Shown here piece after piece: positions 1 to 7,408 of a stretch of 32,618 bases of DNA (positions are counted from its first letter, which is position 1; each line of letters opens with the position of its first letter). A program made the translations under genes and the position numbers. Where the stretch lies: contig CANEUJ010000001.1 of assembly GCA_947441745.1 (NCBI GenBank), forward strand, positions 1-32,618, given 5' to 3'. The stretch is from Neisseriaceae bacterium. GTDB taxonomy: Bacteria > Pseudomonadota > Gammaproteobacteria > Burkholderiales > UBA11063. The notes beneath the pieces were generated by a model, which ran no database searches, had not been told where the DNA came from, and saw nothing but the letters and a program-made list of their open reading frames with translations.

Positions 1-94
1 CTGTTTCATTAACCTAGGTCATCCCAAACAAGAACTTTTTGCTGTTTCATTAACCTAGGTCATCCCAAACAAGAACTTTTTGCTGTTTCATTAA
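1..94. repeat. 41-bp tandem repeat, 2.3 copies
   Basis: Two identical 41-bp units lie at 1-41 and 42-82, and the first 12 bases of a third follow at 83-94 before the sequence diverges. Each unit holds the palindrome CCTAGG and the string catcccaaac. The window begins at the first base of a unit, so more copies may lie upstream. The second unit's atcccaaac (62-70) is complementary to gtttgggat (97-105), which links the array physically to the dispersed element next to it. No coding sense is evident. Confidence 0.9.
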
Positions 95-150
95 GAGTTT
101 GGGATCCATGCCCTAAAAAGGTTCTAATGCAAGAGCATGAATCTAAGCCT
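95..150 (+). repeat. Dispersed hairpin element, copy A
   Basis: This stretch matches 25215-25265: 23 of 24 bases agree over agagtttggRatccatgccctaaa, and a second block gcatgaatc...gcctac is also shared. Arms at 103-111 and 135-143 can pair over 9 positions with one mismatch, and the same mismatch occurs in the other copy. It sits between the tandem array and trmB. It looks like a short noncoding repeat of REP or MITE type. The family name is unknown to me. Confidence 0.7.
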
Positions 151-222
151 ACTGCTTTGATAATGAATAACCCCTTTAAATACTTGAGATAGTTATGGGA
201 TCACACACATGAAAGATAAATT

Positions 223-903
223 ATGCAACAAAAAATTCGTCATATAAAAAGCTTTGTGCTTCGCCAAGGTAAAATCACATCTGGGCAATTAAATGCCATT
301 AACACTCTACTCCCAAAATACGGAATAAAGTACCAAACCACACAAGTTGATTTGGATGCTGTATTTGATAGTAAAAAAGATAAAATAATTGAGATAGGTT
401 TTGGAATGGGTGCTGCAACTTGGCAAATTGCCAAACAAAACCCAGACTATGACTATCTTGGGATTGAAGTACATGGCCCAGGCGTTGGTACACTTCTGAT
501 GTCTATGGTAGAACATGATGTTAATAATATCCGAATTATTCAACATGATGCTATTGAAGTACTTAAAGATATGATACCTGATAACTCCATTACTGGATTT
601 CATATCTACTTCCCAGACCCGTGGCACAAAAAGAAACATCATAAACGTCGGATAATACAGCCTGAATTTATAGATCTAATATCTAGTAAACTAAAACCAA
701 GTGGCTATATTCATCTAGCTACTGACTGGGAACATTATGCTCTTTACATGTTGCAAATACTAAACCAAAACCCAAAGTTGCAGAACCAATCAGCAGATAA
801 TACGTTTGTAAAACGCCCTTCATACCGCCCTTTGACTAAGTTTGAACAACGCGGAATAAACTTAGGGCATGGAGTATGGGATTTAATATTTTTAGCTCGA
901 TAA
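223..903 (+). CDS. trmB: tRNA (guanine-46-N7)-methyltransferase TrmB
   Basis: SAM-dependent methyltransferase that makes m7G at position 46 in the variable loop of tRNAs, acting in the cytoplasm. At 226 residues it is near the usual family length. The SAM-binding motif EIGFGMG lies at residues 57-63, the family signature FPDPWHKKKHHKRR at 130-143, and the C-terminal TKFEQRG at 205-211. The start ATG has only a weak upstream GAAAG. An ATG slightly upstream (210) is in another frame and soon stops. It stands alone on + and converges with thrC, and the two 3' ends overlap by 12 bp with no room for a separate terminator. The repeats at 1-150 lie directly upstream and may sit in its leader. Confidence 0.96.
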   Translation: MQQKIRHIKSFVLRQGKITSGQLNAINTLLPKYGIKYQTTQVDLDAVFDSKKDKIIEIGFGMGAATWQIAKQNPDYDYLGIEVHGPGVGTLLMSMVEHDVNNIRIIQHDAIEVLKDMIPDNSITGFHIYFPDPWHKKKHHKRRIIQPEFIDLISSKLKPSGYIHLATDWEHYALYMLQILNQNPKLQNQSADNTFVKRPSYRPLTKFEQRGINLGHGVWDLIFLAR

Positions 904-2196
904 CAAAAACTCTTTTAATGCAGCAAAATTATTTTTAACTTTAATACTAAGTTTTTGTTGCTCCATAGCGTGTTGGAGACTAACTGGCATAGTGATTTTT
1001 TCGCCTAAAATTGATTCAATATCTTCAAAAAATTTAGCAGGATGTGCCGTTTCTAAAAAAACACCATTCACATTATTTATATTACTCTCAGATAAATAAT
1101 CAGTTAAGCCCAAATAAGCCACCGCACCATGCGGGTCAAGAATATAATGAAATTCACTATATACTTTTTTTATTACAAGCCTAATTTCATCATCAGTATA
1201 ACTTCTACCAATAATATCTTGCCTTATTTTAGTAATATCATTAGAATAAAACTCACTTAAACGAATAAAATTGCTCGGAGTTCCTACATCCATAGCATTA
1301 GCGATTGTTTTAATTGATTGGCGAGGACTATAAACACCAGTATCTAGATATTGTGGAACTATATCGTTTATATTGGTACTTGCTATAAACTTAGTAACTG
1401 GTAGTCCCATTTTTTTGGCTATTATTCCGCCACTTAGATTACCAAAATTACCGCTAGGAACAGATATTATTAGAGGTTTATTGGGTAATTGACTATAAGT
1501 ATAAAAATAATAAATTGACTGTGGTATCAACCGACCTATATTAATTGAGTTAGCTGAAGTTAAATTTAATTTTTGGCATAACTCATCATCTAAAAATGCT
1601 TCTTTGACCATTCTTTGACAATCATCAAATGTTCCATCAATCTCAAGAGCTGTAATATTATTACCTAGAGTAGTTAATTGTTGCTCTTGAATTTCACTAA
1701 CTTTTTCACTTGGATATAAAATAGTGATTTTGATATTATCCATATTAAAAAAACCCTGAGCAACAGCACTACCTGTATCTCCCGAAGTTGCCACCAAAAT
1801 ATTGATGCTATTATCTGTATTACGCCGTTTCAAATAATAAGACATTAGCGATGCCATAAAACGTGCCCCAAAATCTTTAAATGATAGTGATGGGCCATGA
1901 AATAGCTCTAAGACATAAATATTATCATGAATATTTTTAACTGGAGCATCAAAGTTAATCGCCTCATCAATAATTAGTTTTAAATCTGTAGCACTTATAT
2001 CACCCCCAATCAAAGTACAACATACTATAAAAGCAATATCTTTTAAAGAATAATTAGCTATATTTTTAAAAAAAGTAGCATCTAATTTGGGAATATTAAG
2101 AGGTAAGAATAAGCCACCATCTGAAGAAAGCCCCCGAAAAAGTGCTTCTTCCAAACTTATATTAAGTGATTTATTATTTGTGCTATATAATTGCAT
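892..2196 (-). CDS. thrC: Threonine synthase ThrC
   Basis: PLP enzyme that converts O-phosphohomoserine to threonine, the last step of the pathway. The 434 residues fit the bacterial type of about 430. The PLP lysine is expected at K107 in LSFKDFGAR, and ATSGDTGSA, a phosphate-binding type loop, follows at about residue 145. It is the last gene of thrABC, 11 nt after thrB, with a GGAG-type ribosome binding site just before the ATG. Its stop codon lies inside the end of trmB on the other strand. Nothing suggests damage. Confidence 0.97.
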   Translation of the reverse strand: MQLYSTNNKSLNISLEEALFRGLSSDGGLFLPLNIPKLDATFFKNIANYSLKDIAFIVCCTLIGGDISATDLKLIIDEAINFDAPVKNIHDNIYVLELFHGPSLSFKDFGARFMASLMSYYLKRRNTDNSINILVATSGDTGSAVAQGFFNMDNIKITILYPSEKVSEIQEQQLTTLGNNITALEIDGTFDDCQRMVKEAFLDDELCQKLNLTSANSINIGRLIPQSIYYFYTYSQLPNKPLIISVPSGNFGNLSGGIIAKKMGLPVTKFIASTNINDIVPQYLDTGVYSPRQSIKTIANAMDVGTPSNFIRLSEFYSNDITKIRQDIIGRSYTDDEIRLVIKKVYSEFHYILDPHGAVAYLGLTDYLSESNINNVNGVFLETAHPAKFFEDIESILGEKITMPVSLQHAMEQQKLSIKVKNNFAALKEFLLSS

Positions 2197-2207
2197 AAGG
2201 ACTCCAT

Positions 2208-3149
2208 TTAATCAATAATCTTTACACCATTACTATTAATTTTAGATACATAAGTTTCACTTAATAACTGAGCAGTTGCAGCAGATTCCTGCATTTTAGC
2301 AACAACTTTTGTAGCGACTGCTTGACTATTACTAAGAGCAAATATAGCAGGGCCAGAACCAGAAATGCCAACACCCAATGCTCCAGCTTCAAGTGCAGCA
2401 TTTTTTATATCATAAAATCCAGGTATTAATTTAGCCCGAAGTGGCTCAACTATAACATCAGTCAAAGAACGAGCAATCAATGCATAATCATCAGACATTA
2501 ACCCCGCAATTAATCCTGCAACATTGCCCCATTGAGTAACAGCATCCGTTAATTTAATCATTGGATTTAGTATACCTCTAGCTACCCAAGTATTTATTTT
2601 AATATTAGGGTGTATAATACTACAATATAAATCTTTAGGGGTGTTAATTGAGATAACATCCAAAGTATCCAAGGGATGGCTACTTCTAATTAAAGTAAAT
2701 CCACCAAATATCGCTGGTGCCACATTATCTGCATGAGCAGAACCACAGGCAACCCTCTCTCCCTCCATTGCAAACATTACTAACTGGCGTTTGGATAAAT
2801 GACAATCAAGAAGATGGTTTAGTGCTACCACACCTGCAGCACTACTAGCAGCACTTGAACCAAGTCCACTACCTAAAGGCATGCGCTTATGTAAAACTAT
2901 ATCAACACCTTGATTACTATTTAGGAATTTTAGCATATGTAAAATAGCAACACTAACCGTGTTTTTTAATGGGTCAAGTGGTAATTGCCCATCATCTCCA
3001 GTTATTTCTAAAATCCTCACAGTAGAAGTTGAATTAAGGCTAAGAATTACTTCATCCCCAGGGGCATCAACAGCAAAGCCTAATATATCAAATCCACAAG
3101 TTACATTAGCAACTGTTGCTGGAGCAAATACTTTTATTGTTTTTTGCAT
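2208..3149 (-). CDS. thrB: Homoserine kinase ThrB (GHMP family)
   Basis: Phosphorylates homoserine with ATP to give O-phosphohomoserine. The ATP-binding GHMP motif PLGSGLGSSAASSA is at residues 91-104, and a second glycine-rich motif GVGISGSGPAIFAL lies near residue 260. At 313 residues it matches the enterobacterial form. The GHMP type matters because many betaproteobacteria use an unrelated APH-like homoserine kinase instead. It starts 9 nt after the thrA stop with a poor ribosome binding site of its own, so translation is probably coupled to thrA. Confidence 0.97.
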   Translation of the reverse strand: MQKTIKVFAPATVANVTCGFDILGFAVDAPGDEVILSLNSTSTVRILEITGDDGQLPLDPLKNTVSVAILHMLKFLNSNQGVDIVLHKRMPLGSGLGSSAASSAAGVVALNHLLDCHLSKRQLVMFAMEGERVACGSAHADNVAPAIFGGFTLIRSSHPLDTLDVISINTPKDLYCSIIHPNIKINTWVARGILNPMIKLTDAVTQWGNVAGLIAGLMSDDYALIARSLTDVIVEPLRAKLIPGFYDIKNAALEAGALGVGISGSGPAIFALSNSQAVATKVVAKMQESAATAQLLSETYVSKINSNGVKIID

Positions 3150-3158
3150 AATTTTATC

Positions 3159-5621
3159 TTAATTCTTTAAATAATTACTAATAGCAATGATTTCAGCAAA
3201 TAAACCTGAAGCAGTTACCTCAGCACCAGCACCAGGGCCTTGAATAACCAATGGTCTTGTGAAATAACGCTCTGTCGTAAATGAAATTATATTGTCACTA
3301 CCAGATAATGAATAAAATGGATGTGCTGAATCTATCATAGCAAGATTAATCGAAGCCACGCCATTTTCATATTTCGCTAAGAATCTTAATACCTTACTTT
3401 CTTTTTCTGCTTGTATTTTACGAGCCTCAAAAATATGATTGTTACGTTCTAACTCAACAAAAAATTCATCAACAGTATTTGCTTTATAACAGCTCTCAGG
3501 TAAAATATTTTCTTTGATAATATCAGATATCTCAATATTAGCACCAACTTCACGGGCTAAAATAAGTATTTTACGAGCTACATCATTACCATTTAGGTCT
3601 TCCCTTGGATCTGGTTCAGTATAGCCATTTTCTTTAGCTTCTTTAACTACGTCACTAAATTTTTTGTCTCCAATGAAATTATTAAAAATATATGAAAGGG
3701 TACCTGAGAGAACCCCCTCAATTCTAATAACTTTATCACCACTTAACTTAAGGTTTTGTAAGGTATTTATTACTGGTAATCCAGCACCGACGTTAGTTTC
3801 ATACATAAATTTACCAGCGTTTTTTGTCGCTATTTGCTTTAATTCTATGTAGTCAGTATAAGAGCTAGAATTTGCAATTTTATTTGGCGTAACTATTGAA
3901 ATAATAGACTCGAGTATTGATTGATAATGAGTAACAATATCTTTATTACTAGTACAATCAACAAATACGGTATTTGGCATATTAAACGCCTGCATAGTTG
4001 CTACCATTTTGTTGATATTTGCTTTGTCCGTACTATCTTTTAAGCGATCTGGCCACTTATTTAGATCAATTCCATTTTCATCAATCACCATAGTCTTACT
4101 ATTCATCAAACCAATTAGATTAATATTTAGGTTTTTTTCTTTAAGTAAATATTGTGAATTTTGCTCTATTTGCTTAAGTAGTGTACTACCAATTAATCCA
4201 GTTCCCACCATAAATAAATTAAGAGAACGTAAATCAGAATCAAAGAAAATATCATGAGTAACATTAAGTGCTTTGTGTAGATCTTTGCTCTCTATAATTG
4301 CAGAAATATTTAACTCCGAAGCTCCTTGTGCTATAGCAATGATATTTATCCCGTTTTTACCTAAGCCAGAGAAGAATTTACCTGCCAAACCAGAATGTTT
4401 ACGCATTCCTTCCCCAATTATGGCTATTACCGAATAATCAGTTTTAGCAGCTACTCTATCTACATGCCCATTGATTATTTCATGATCAAACTCTTCGTTA
4501 ACTGCAATAGCCGCTTTCAAACCATCATTTGCAGCCACAATAACACAAATCGAGTATTCAGAAGAGCCTTGGGTTGCCAAAAGAACATTGATATTTTTTT
4601 GAGCAATTGATCTAAACATACGCCCCAGAAAGCCAGGTAAACCCACCATTCCAGAACCTTGAATCACTAACATCGCAACAGTGTTGATTGATGAGATCCC
4701 TTTAATTAGATAGTTATTATATAGACTAGTTTGTTCACTTACCAAAGTACCTGGATGATCATGCTCTAGAGTGTTTTTTACTAATAATGGGATTCGTTTT
4801 TTAAAGACTGGCTGTAAGGTTGGTGAATAAATTATCTTGGCACCAAAATGGGATAACTCGATTGCTTCCTTATAACTAATATTTGGTACGGTAAAGGCTT
4901 TTTTTACGTATTTAGGATCAGCTGTCATAACACCATTGACATCAGTCCAAATTTCAATAGTATCAGTATTAATTCCTGCTCCAACTATTGCTGCAGTATA
5001 ATCAGATCCACCGCGTCCAAGTGTCGTAGTTTCATTTTTGGAGTTTGAAGCGATAAACCCAGTTACTATAGGAACAAAATCAAATTGTTTGAAGAATTCT
5101 TGCAGATTATTATTAGTTTTGGCGAAATCCACTTTCGCATTACCAAAATTTTCATCAGTTTTGATTAAACTACGTGAATCAATAAATTTAGCCACAATAC
5201 CATGCTGTTGTAAATATTTGGTAATTATCGAACACGATAATACCTCACCAAAACTAAGTACCAAATCTTCAGAGCGGAGAGACATTTCTTTTAATAAAAA
5301 CACACCACGAAGAACATCGCCTAACTCATTAGTAATTTGCTTTATTAGTGCATTAATACTTTCGTGTTCCGCACTATTTATAATTGAATTAGCAATTGTT
5401 ATATGCCTATTCTCGATTTGATTAAGCAACTCAATATACTCTGCATCGCCAGTAGCCGCAATTTTACCTGCTTCAAGTAGTTTATTGGTAATACCTGATA
5501 ATGCTGAACAAACAACAACAATCTTCTCTTGTGCAGTTAAATTTAATTTAATAATATTTAAAACATTATTAAGTGCTGGTGTGGATCCAACAGAAGTTCC
5601 ACCAAACTTTAAGACCTTCAT
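3159..5621 (-). CDS. thrA: Bifunctional aspartokinase / homoserine dehydrogenase ThrA
   Basis: Fused enzyme for the first and third steps from aspartate to threonine. I start it at the ATG at 5621 (MKVLKFGGTSVG), not at an in-frame ATG nine codons upstream. TAGGGA lies just before this ATG, and the protein then has 820 residues, the length of E. coli ThrA. KFGGTSVG at residues 4-11 opens the kinase domain. Two ACT-type regulatory segments follow in the middle. The dehydrogenase part begins with the NAD(P) loop MVGTGLIGS and carries the conserved stretch EPDPREDLNGNDVARK. It is the first gene of thrABC. The leader is too short (about 35 nt) for classic thr attenuation, so feedback through the ACT domains is the likely control. 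Confidence 0.97.
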   Translation of the reverse strand: MKVLKFGGTSVGSTPALNNVLNIIKLNLTAQEKIVVVCSALSGITNKLLEAGKIAATGDAEYIELLNQIENRHITIANSIINSAEHESINALIKQITNELGDVLRGVFLLKEMSLRSEDLVLSFGEVLSCSIITKYLQQHGIVAKFIDSRSLIKTDENFGNAKVDFAKTNNNLQEFFKQFDFVPIVTGFIASNSKNETTTLGRGGSDYTAAIVGAGINTDTIEIWTDVNGVMTADPKYVKKAFTVPNISYKEAIELSHFGAKIIYSPTLQPVFKKRIPLLVKNTLEHDHPGTLVSEQTSLYNNYLIKGISSINTVAMLVIQGSGMVGLPGFLGRMFRSIAQKNINVLLATQGSSEYSICVIVAANDGLKAAIAVNEEFDHEIINGHVDRVAAKTDYSVIAIIGEGMRKHSGLAGKFFSGLGKNGINIIAIAQGASELNISAIIESKDLHKALNVTHDIFFDSDLRSLNLFMVGTGLIGSTLLKQIEQNSQYLLKEKNLNINLIGLMNSKTMVIDENGIDLNKWPDRLKDSTDKANINKMVATMQAFNMPNTVFVDCTSNKDIVTHYQSILESIISIVTPNKIANSSSYTDYIELKQIATKNAGKFMYETNVGAGLPVINTLQNLKLSGDKVIRIEGVLSGTLSYIFNNFIGDKKFSDVVKEAKENGYTEPDPREDLNGNDVARKILILAREVGANIEISDIIKENILPESCYKANTVDEFFVELERNNHIFEARKIQAEKESKVLRFLAKYENGVASINLAMIDSAHPFYSLSGSDNIISFTTERYFTRPLVIQGPGAGAEVTASGLFAEIIAISNYLKN

Positions 5622-5664
5622 GTTTATTTCCCTAATTAAATTCTTCAATCCTATTGCGTACTCT

Positions 5665-5693
5665 ATGATACCACATATTATGTATTAACTCAA
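5665..5693 (-). promoter_or_regulatory. Probable sigma70 promoter of thrABC
   Basis: On the minus strand TTGAGT (5688-5693) is followed after 17 bp by TATCAT (5665-5670). A TG dinucleotide one base before the -10 makes it an extended -10 promoter. The predicted transcription start near 5658 leaves a leader of about 35 nt before thrA. Confidence 0.6.
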
Positions 5694-5757
5694 TACAACA
5701 AACCTGAGGCTAAATTTAGGCTTTGTGGGGACAGGATACAGGCTCAGATAAACAAAT

Positions 5758-5786
5758 TTTTCAATTATATAGACCCATGATATAAT
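5758..5786 (+). promoter_or_regulatory. Extended -10 promoter for the DUF1841-tatD-nusB-dnaG run
   Basis: A perfect TATAAT (5781-5786) is preceded by TGA, giving the extended form TGnTATAAT. A weak -35 candidate TTTTCA is at 5758-5763 with a 17-bp spacer. It points to the DUF1841 gene and lies back to back with the thrA promoter. Confidence 0.6.
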
Positions 5787-5805
5787 ATTGTTAAATATAT
5801 TAAAT

Positions 5806-5819
5806 AGGAGAATATTATA
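5806..5819 (+). promoter_or_regulatory. Strong Shine-Dalgarno placed for an ATA start codon
   Basis: AGGAG at 5806-5810 is the best ribosome binding site in this gap. Six bases later comes ATA (5817-5819), in frame with a residue string typical of DUF1841 N-termini. The nearest ordinary start in the frame is GTG at 5841, which is 30 nt from AGGAG and has no site of its own. Confidence 0.6.
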
Positions 5820-6251
5820 TTTAACCCTAGTCAATCTGATGTGCGAAATTTCTTTTTTGATATAATAGAAAAAGCAGAATTAGCTACGCCACTTAGCGAT
5901 CTTGAAAAAATCGCATATAGTGTTATTTTAGAACATCCTGAGTATAAATCAATTCTTACTAATCGCAATAAATATCTAGATTATCAGTGGACTATCGAAA
6001 ATGGGGAGACTAACCCATTTTTACATTTAAGTATGCATATGAGTATTATAGAACAACTCTCTATTGACCAACCAAATGGAATTAAAGCATTATATAATGA
6101 GTTATGTAGTCATTTTAAAGCACCTCATACAGCAAGTCATGAACTAATGGATTGTTTAGGGGAGATGCTGTGGCAAGCTCAATCAAATCATAGTGCACCT
6201 GATATTAGTATATATTTTAATTGTATTAACCAAAAACTTGGTAAAAGCTAA
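5817..6251 (+). CDS. DUF1841 family protein, probable ATA start
   Basis: A conserved small protein of unknown function found in beta- and gammaproteobacteria. The match to DUF1841 rests on the core GETNPFLHLSMHMSI, followed by EQLSIDQPNGI and CLGEMLWQAQ. From the ATA codon it has 144 residues and begins (M)FNPSQSDVRNFFFD, which from memory resembles the family's MFNPSRxQVRRFF N-terminus. A start at GTG 5841 would give 136 residues and cut off the FNPSQSD part. The frame upstream is closed by TAG at 5805. It overlaps the next gene by one base (TAATG), so the two are probably translationally coupled. No catalytic motif is recognisable. Confidence 0.85.
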   Translation: MFNPSQSDVRNFFFDIIEKAELATPLSDLEKIAYSVILEHPEYKSILTNRNKYLDYQWTIENGETNPFLHLSMHMSIIEQLSIDQPNGIKALYNELCSHFKAPHTASHELMDCLGEMLWQAQSNHSAPDISIYFNCINQKLGKS

Positions 6252-6937
6252 TGTTTTGCTATGATGCACTATGCCATTATGAGGCAAATATTAAGCCAAA
6301 CAACCTAACAATAATAACTACTACAGATTTTAATAATATACCAAAACTTGCTACACTTAGAAATCAATACCCAAAAGCTAAAATCGGATTTGGCATCCAT
6401 CCCTGGTTTGTACAAAATAATTCTATAGAAAAATTAAAGTCTCTAATAACCCAATATAAACCAGATTTTATTGGTGAAATTGGTTTGGATTATTTGCATC
6501 CCAAAGCTAAATTACAACAAGAAATATTTATTACTCAACTAAATTTAGCAAAGGAGTTTAATTTACCTGTGATAATACACTCAGTTCGGGCGTATAATGA
6601 TGTACTGAAGATATTAAAAGCATATAACCTTCGCGGAATTATCCATGGATTTAATAGCAATGACCTCATTGCTAAAGAATTTACTGTGCTTGGATTTTTA
6701 CTAGGCATTGGAAATAATATTAGCAAAAACTCCAAAATAGCTCGGAATATAAAAGATATTGGTATGAGTAATCTAGTATTTGAAAGTGATGCCCCATTTA
6801 GCTCATGGTTTAATAAAAAAGTATCGACAAGTGATGATACTTTTTTATATGCTCAGATGGTTGCCAACAAATTAGATATTAATCTTATAGATTTAATTGA
6901 ATATAGTAATAGTAATCTTCAAAACTTATTTAAGTAA
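6251..6937 (+). CDS. TatD-like metal-dependent hydrolase, divergent
   Basis: Member of the TatD/YjjV amidohydrolase-like family, whose studied members are metal-dependent DNases. The motifs visible in order are GIHPW, GEIGLD, LPVIIHS, IIHGFN and FESDAP, which supply the expected Glu, two His and the final Asp. The first metal motif, normally DxHxH, reads DALCH, so the first His is replaced by Leu. The segment after it is also short, and the whole protein has 228 residues against about 260 for YjjV. It may be an altered or weakened nuclease. E. coli TatD itself lacks a standard first motif, so activity is not excluded. It overlaps the DUF1841 gene by 1 nt and precedes nusB by 34 nt. Confidence 0.85.
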   Translation: MFCYDALCHYEANIKPNNLTIITTTDFNNIPKLATLRNQYPKAKIGFGIHPWFVQNNSIEKLKSLITQYKPDFIGEIGLDYLHPKAKLQQEIFITQLNLAKEFNLPVIIHSVRAYNDVLKILKAYNLRGIIHGFNSNDLIAKEFTVLGFLLGIGNNISKNSKIARNIKDIGMSNLVFESDAPFSSWFNKKVSTSDDTFLYAQMVANKLDINLIDLIEYSNSNLQNLFK

Positions 6938-6971
6938 TATAGTAAAATCATTGGATACAGAAAGAACAAAT

Positions 6972-7388
6972 ATGAATAAAAAATCACCCCGCCATTTGGC
7001 ACGAAGCCTTGCTATTCAAGGACTATATTTTCATAAACTCAACAATACCAATCTTGATGAAATTGAAGATTTTTTAAGTAAAAACTGTTTTGCTATTTAC
7101 CCGATATCAAATTATGAATTAATGCATTTCTTACTTGATCAAGGTATTACTAAATACGGTGATATGCTAAAACTTTATACTCCACATCTTAACCGCACTA
7201 TTGATGAAATAAACCTTATTGAACAAATTATACTAGTTATTGCTGCTATTGAATTAACTAATAACCCAAGCGTTCCTGCCCCAGTTATCATTAATGAATC
7301 AGTTGAACTAGCAAAACTCTATGGAGCTGAGGAGTCATATAAATTTATCAATGGTCTAGTTGATAAATTAGCTCGCGATCTAAGATAA
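6972..7388 (+). CDS. nusB: Transcription antitermination factor NusB
   Basis: Small all-helical RNA-binding protein that joins NusE (S10) on the boxA RNA of rRNA operons to keep transcription going. I chose the ATG at 6972 (MNKKSPRHLARSLA), which gives 138 residues, close to the 139 of E. coli. An in-frame ATG 25 codons upstream lies inside the previous gene and adds unrelated residues. Typical features are RSLAIQGLY near the N-terminus and the C-terminal half with VPAPVIINESVELAKLYG and FINGLVDKLARDL. The more usual neighbour ribH is absent. Here it sits between a TatD-like gene and dnaG. Confidence 0.95.
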   Translation: MNKKSPRHLARSLAIQGLYFHKLNNTNLDEIEDFLSKNCFAIYPISNYELMHFLLDQGITKYGDMLKLYTPHLNRTIDEINLIEQIILVIAAIELTNNPSVPAPVIINESVELAKLYGAEESYKFINGLVDKLARDLR

Positions 7389-7408
7389 TAAGGTACCATA
7401 AATTAATT

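Noticed and set aside
5622..5760. Possible threonine attenuator ahead of thrA
   Set aside because: The predicted leader is only about 35 nt and shows no leader peptide rich in Thr or Ile codons and no terminator hairpin. The palindrome near 5713-5722 lies upstream of the promoter.
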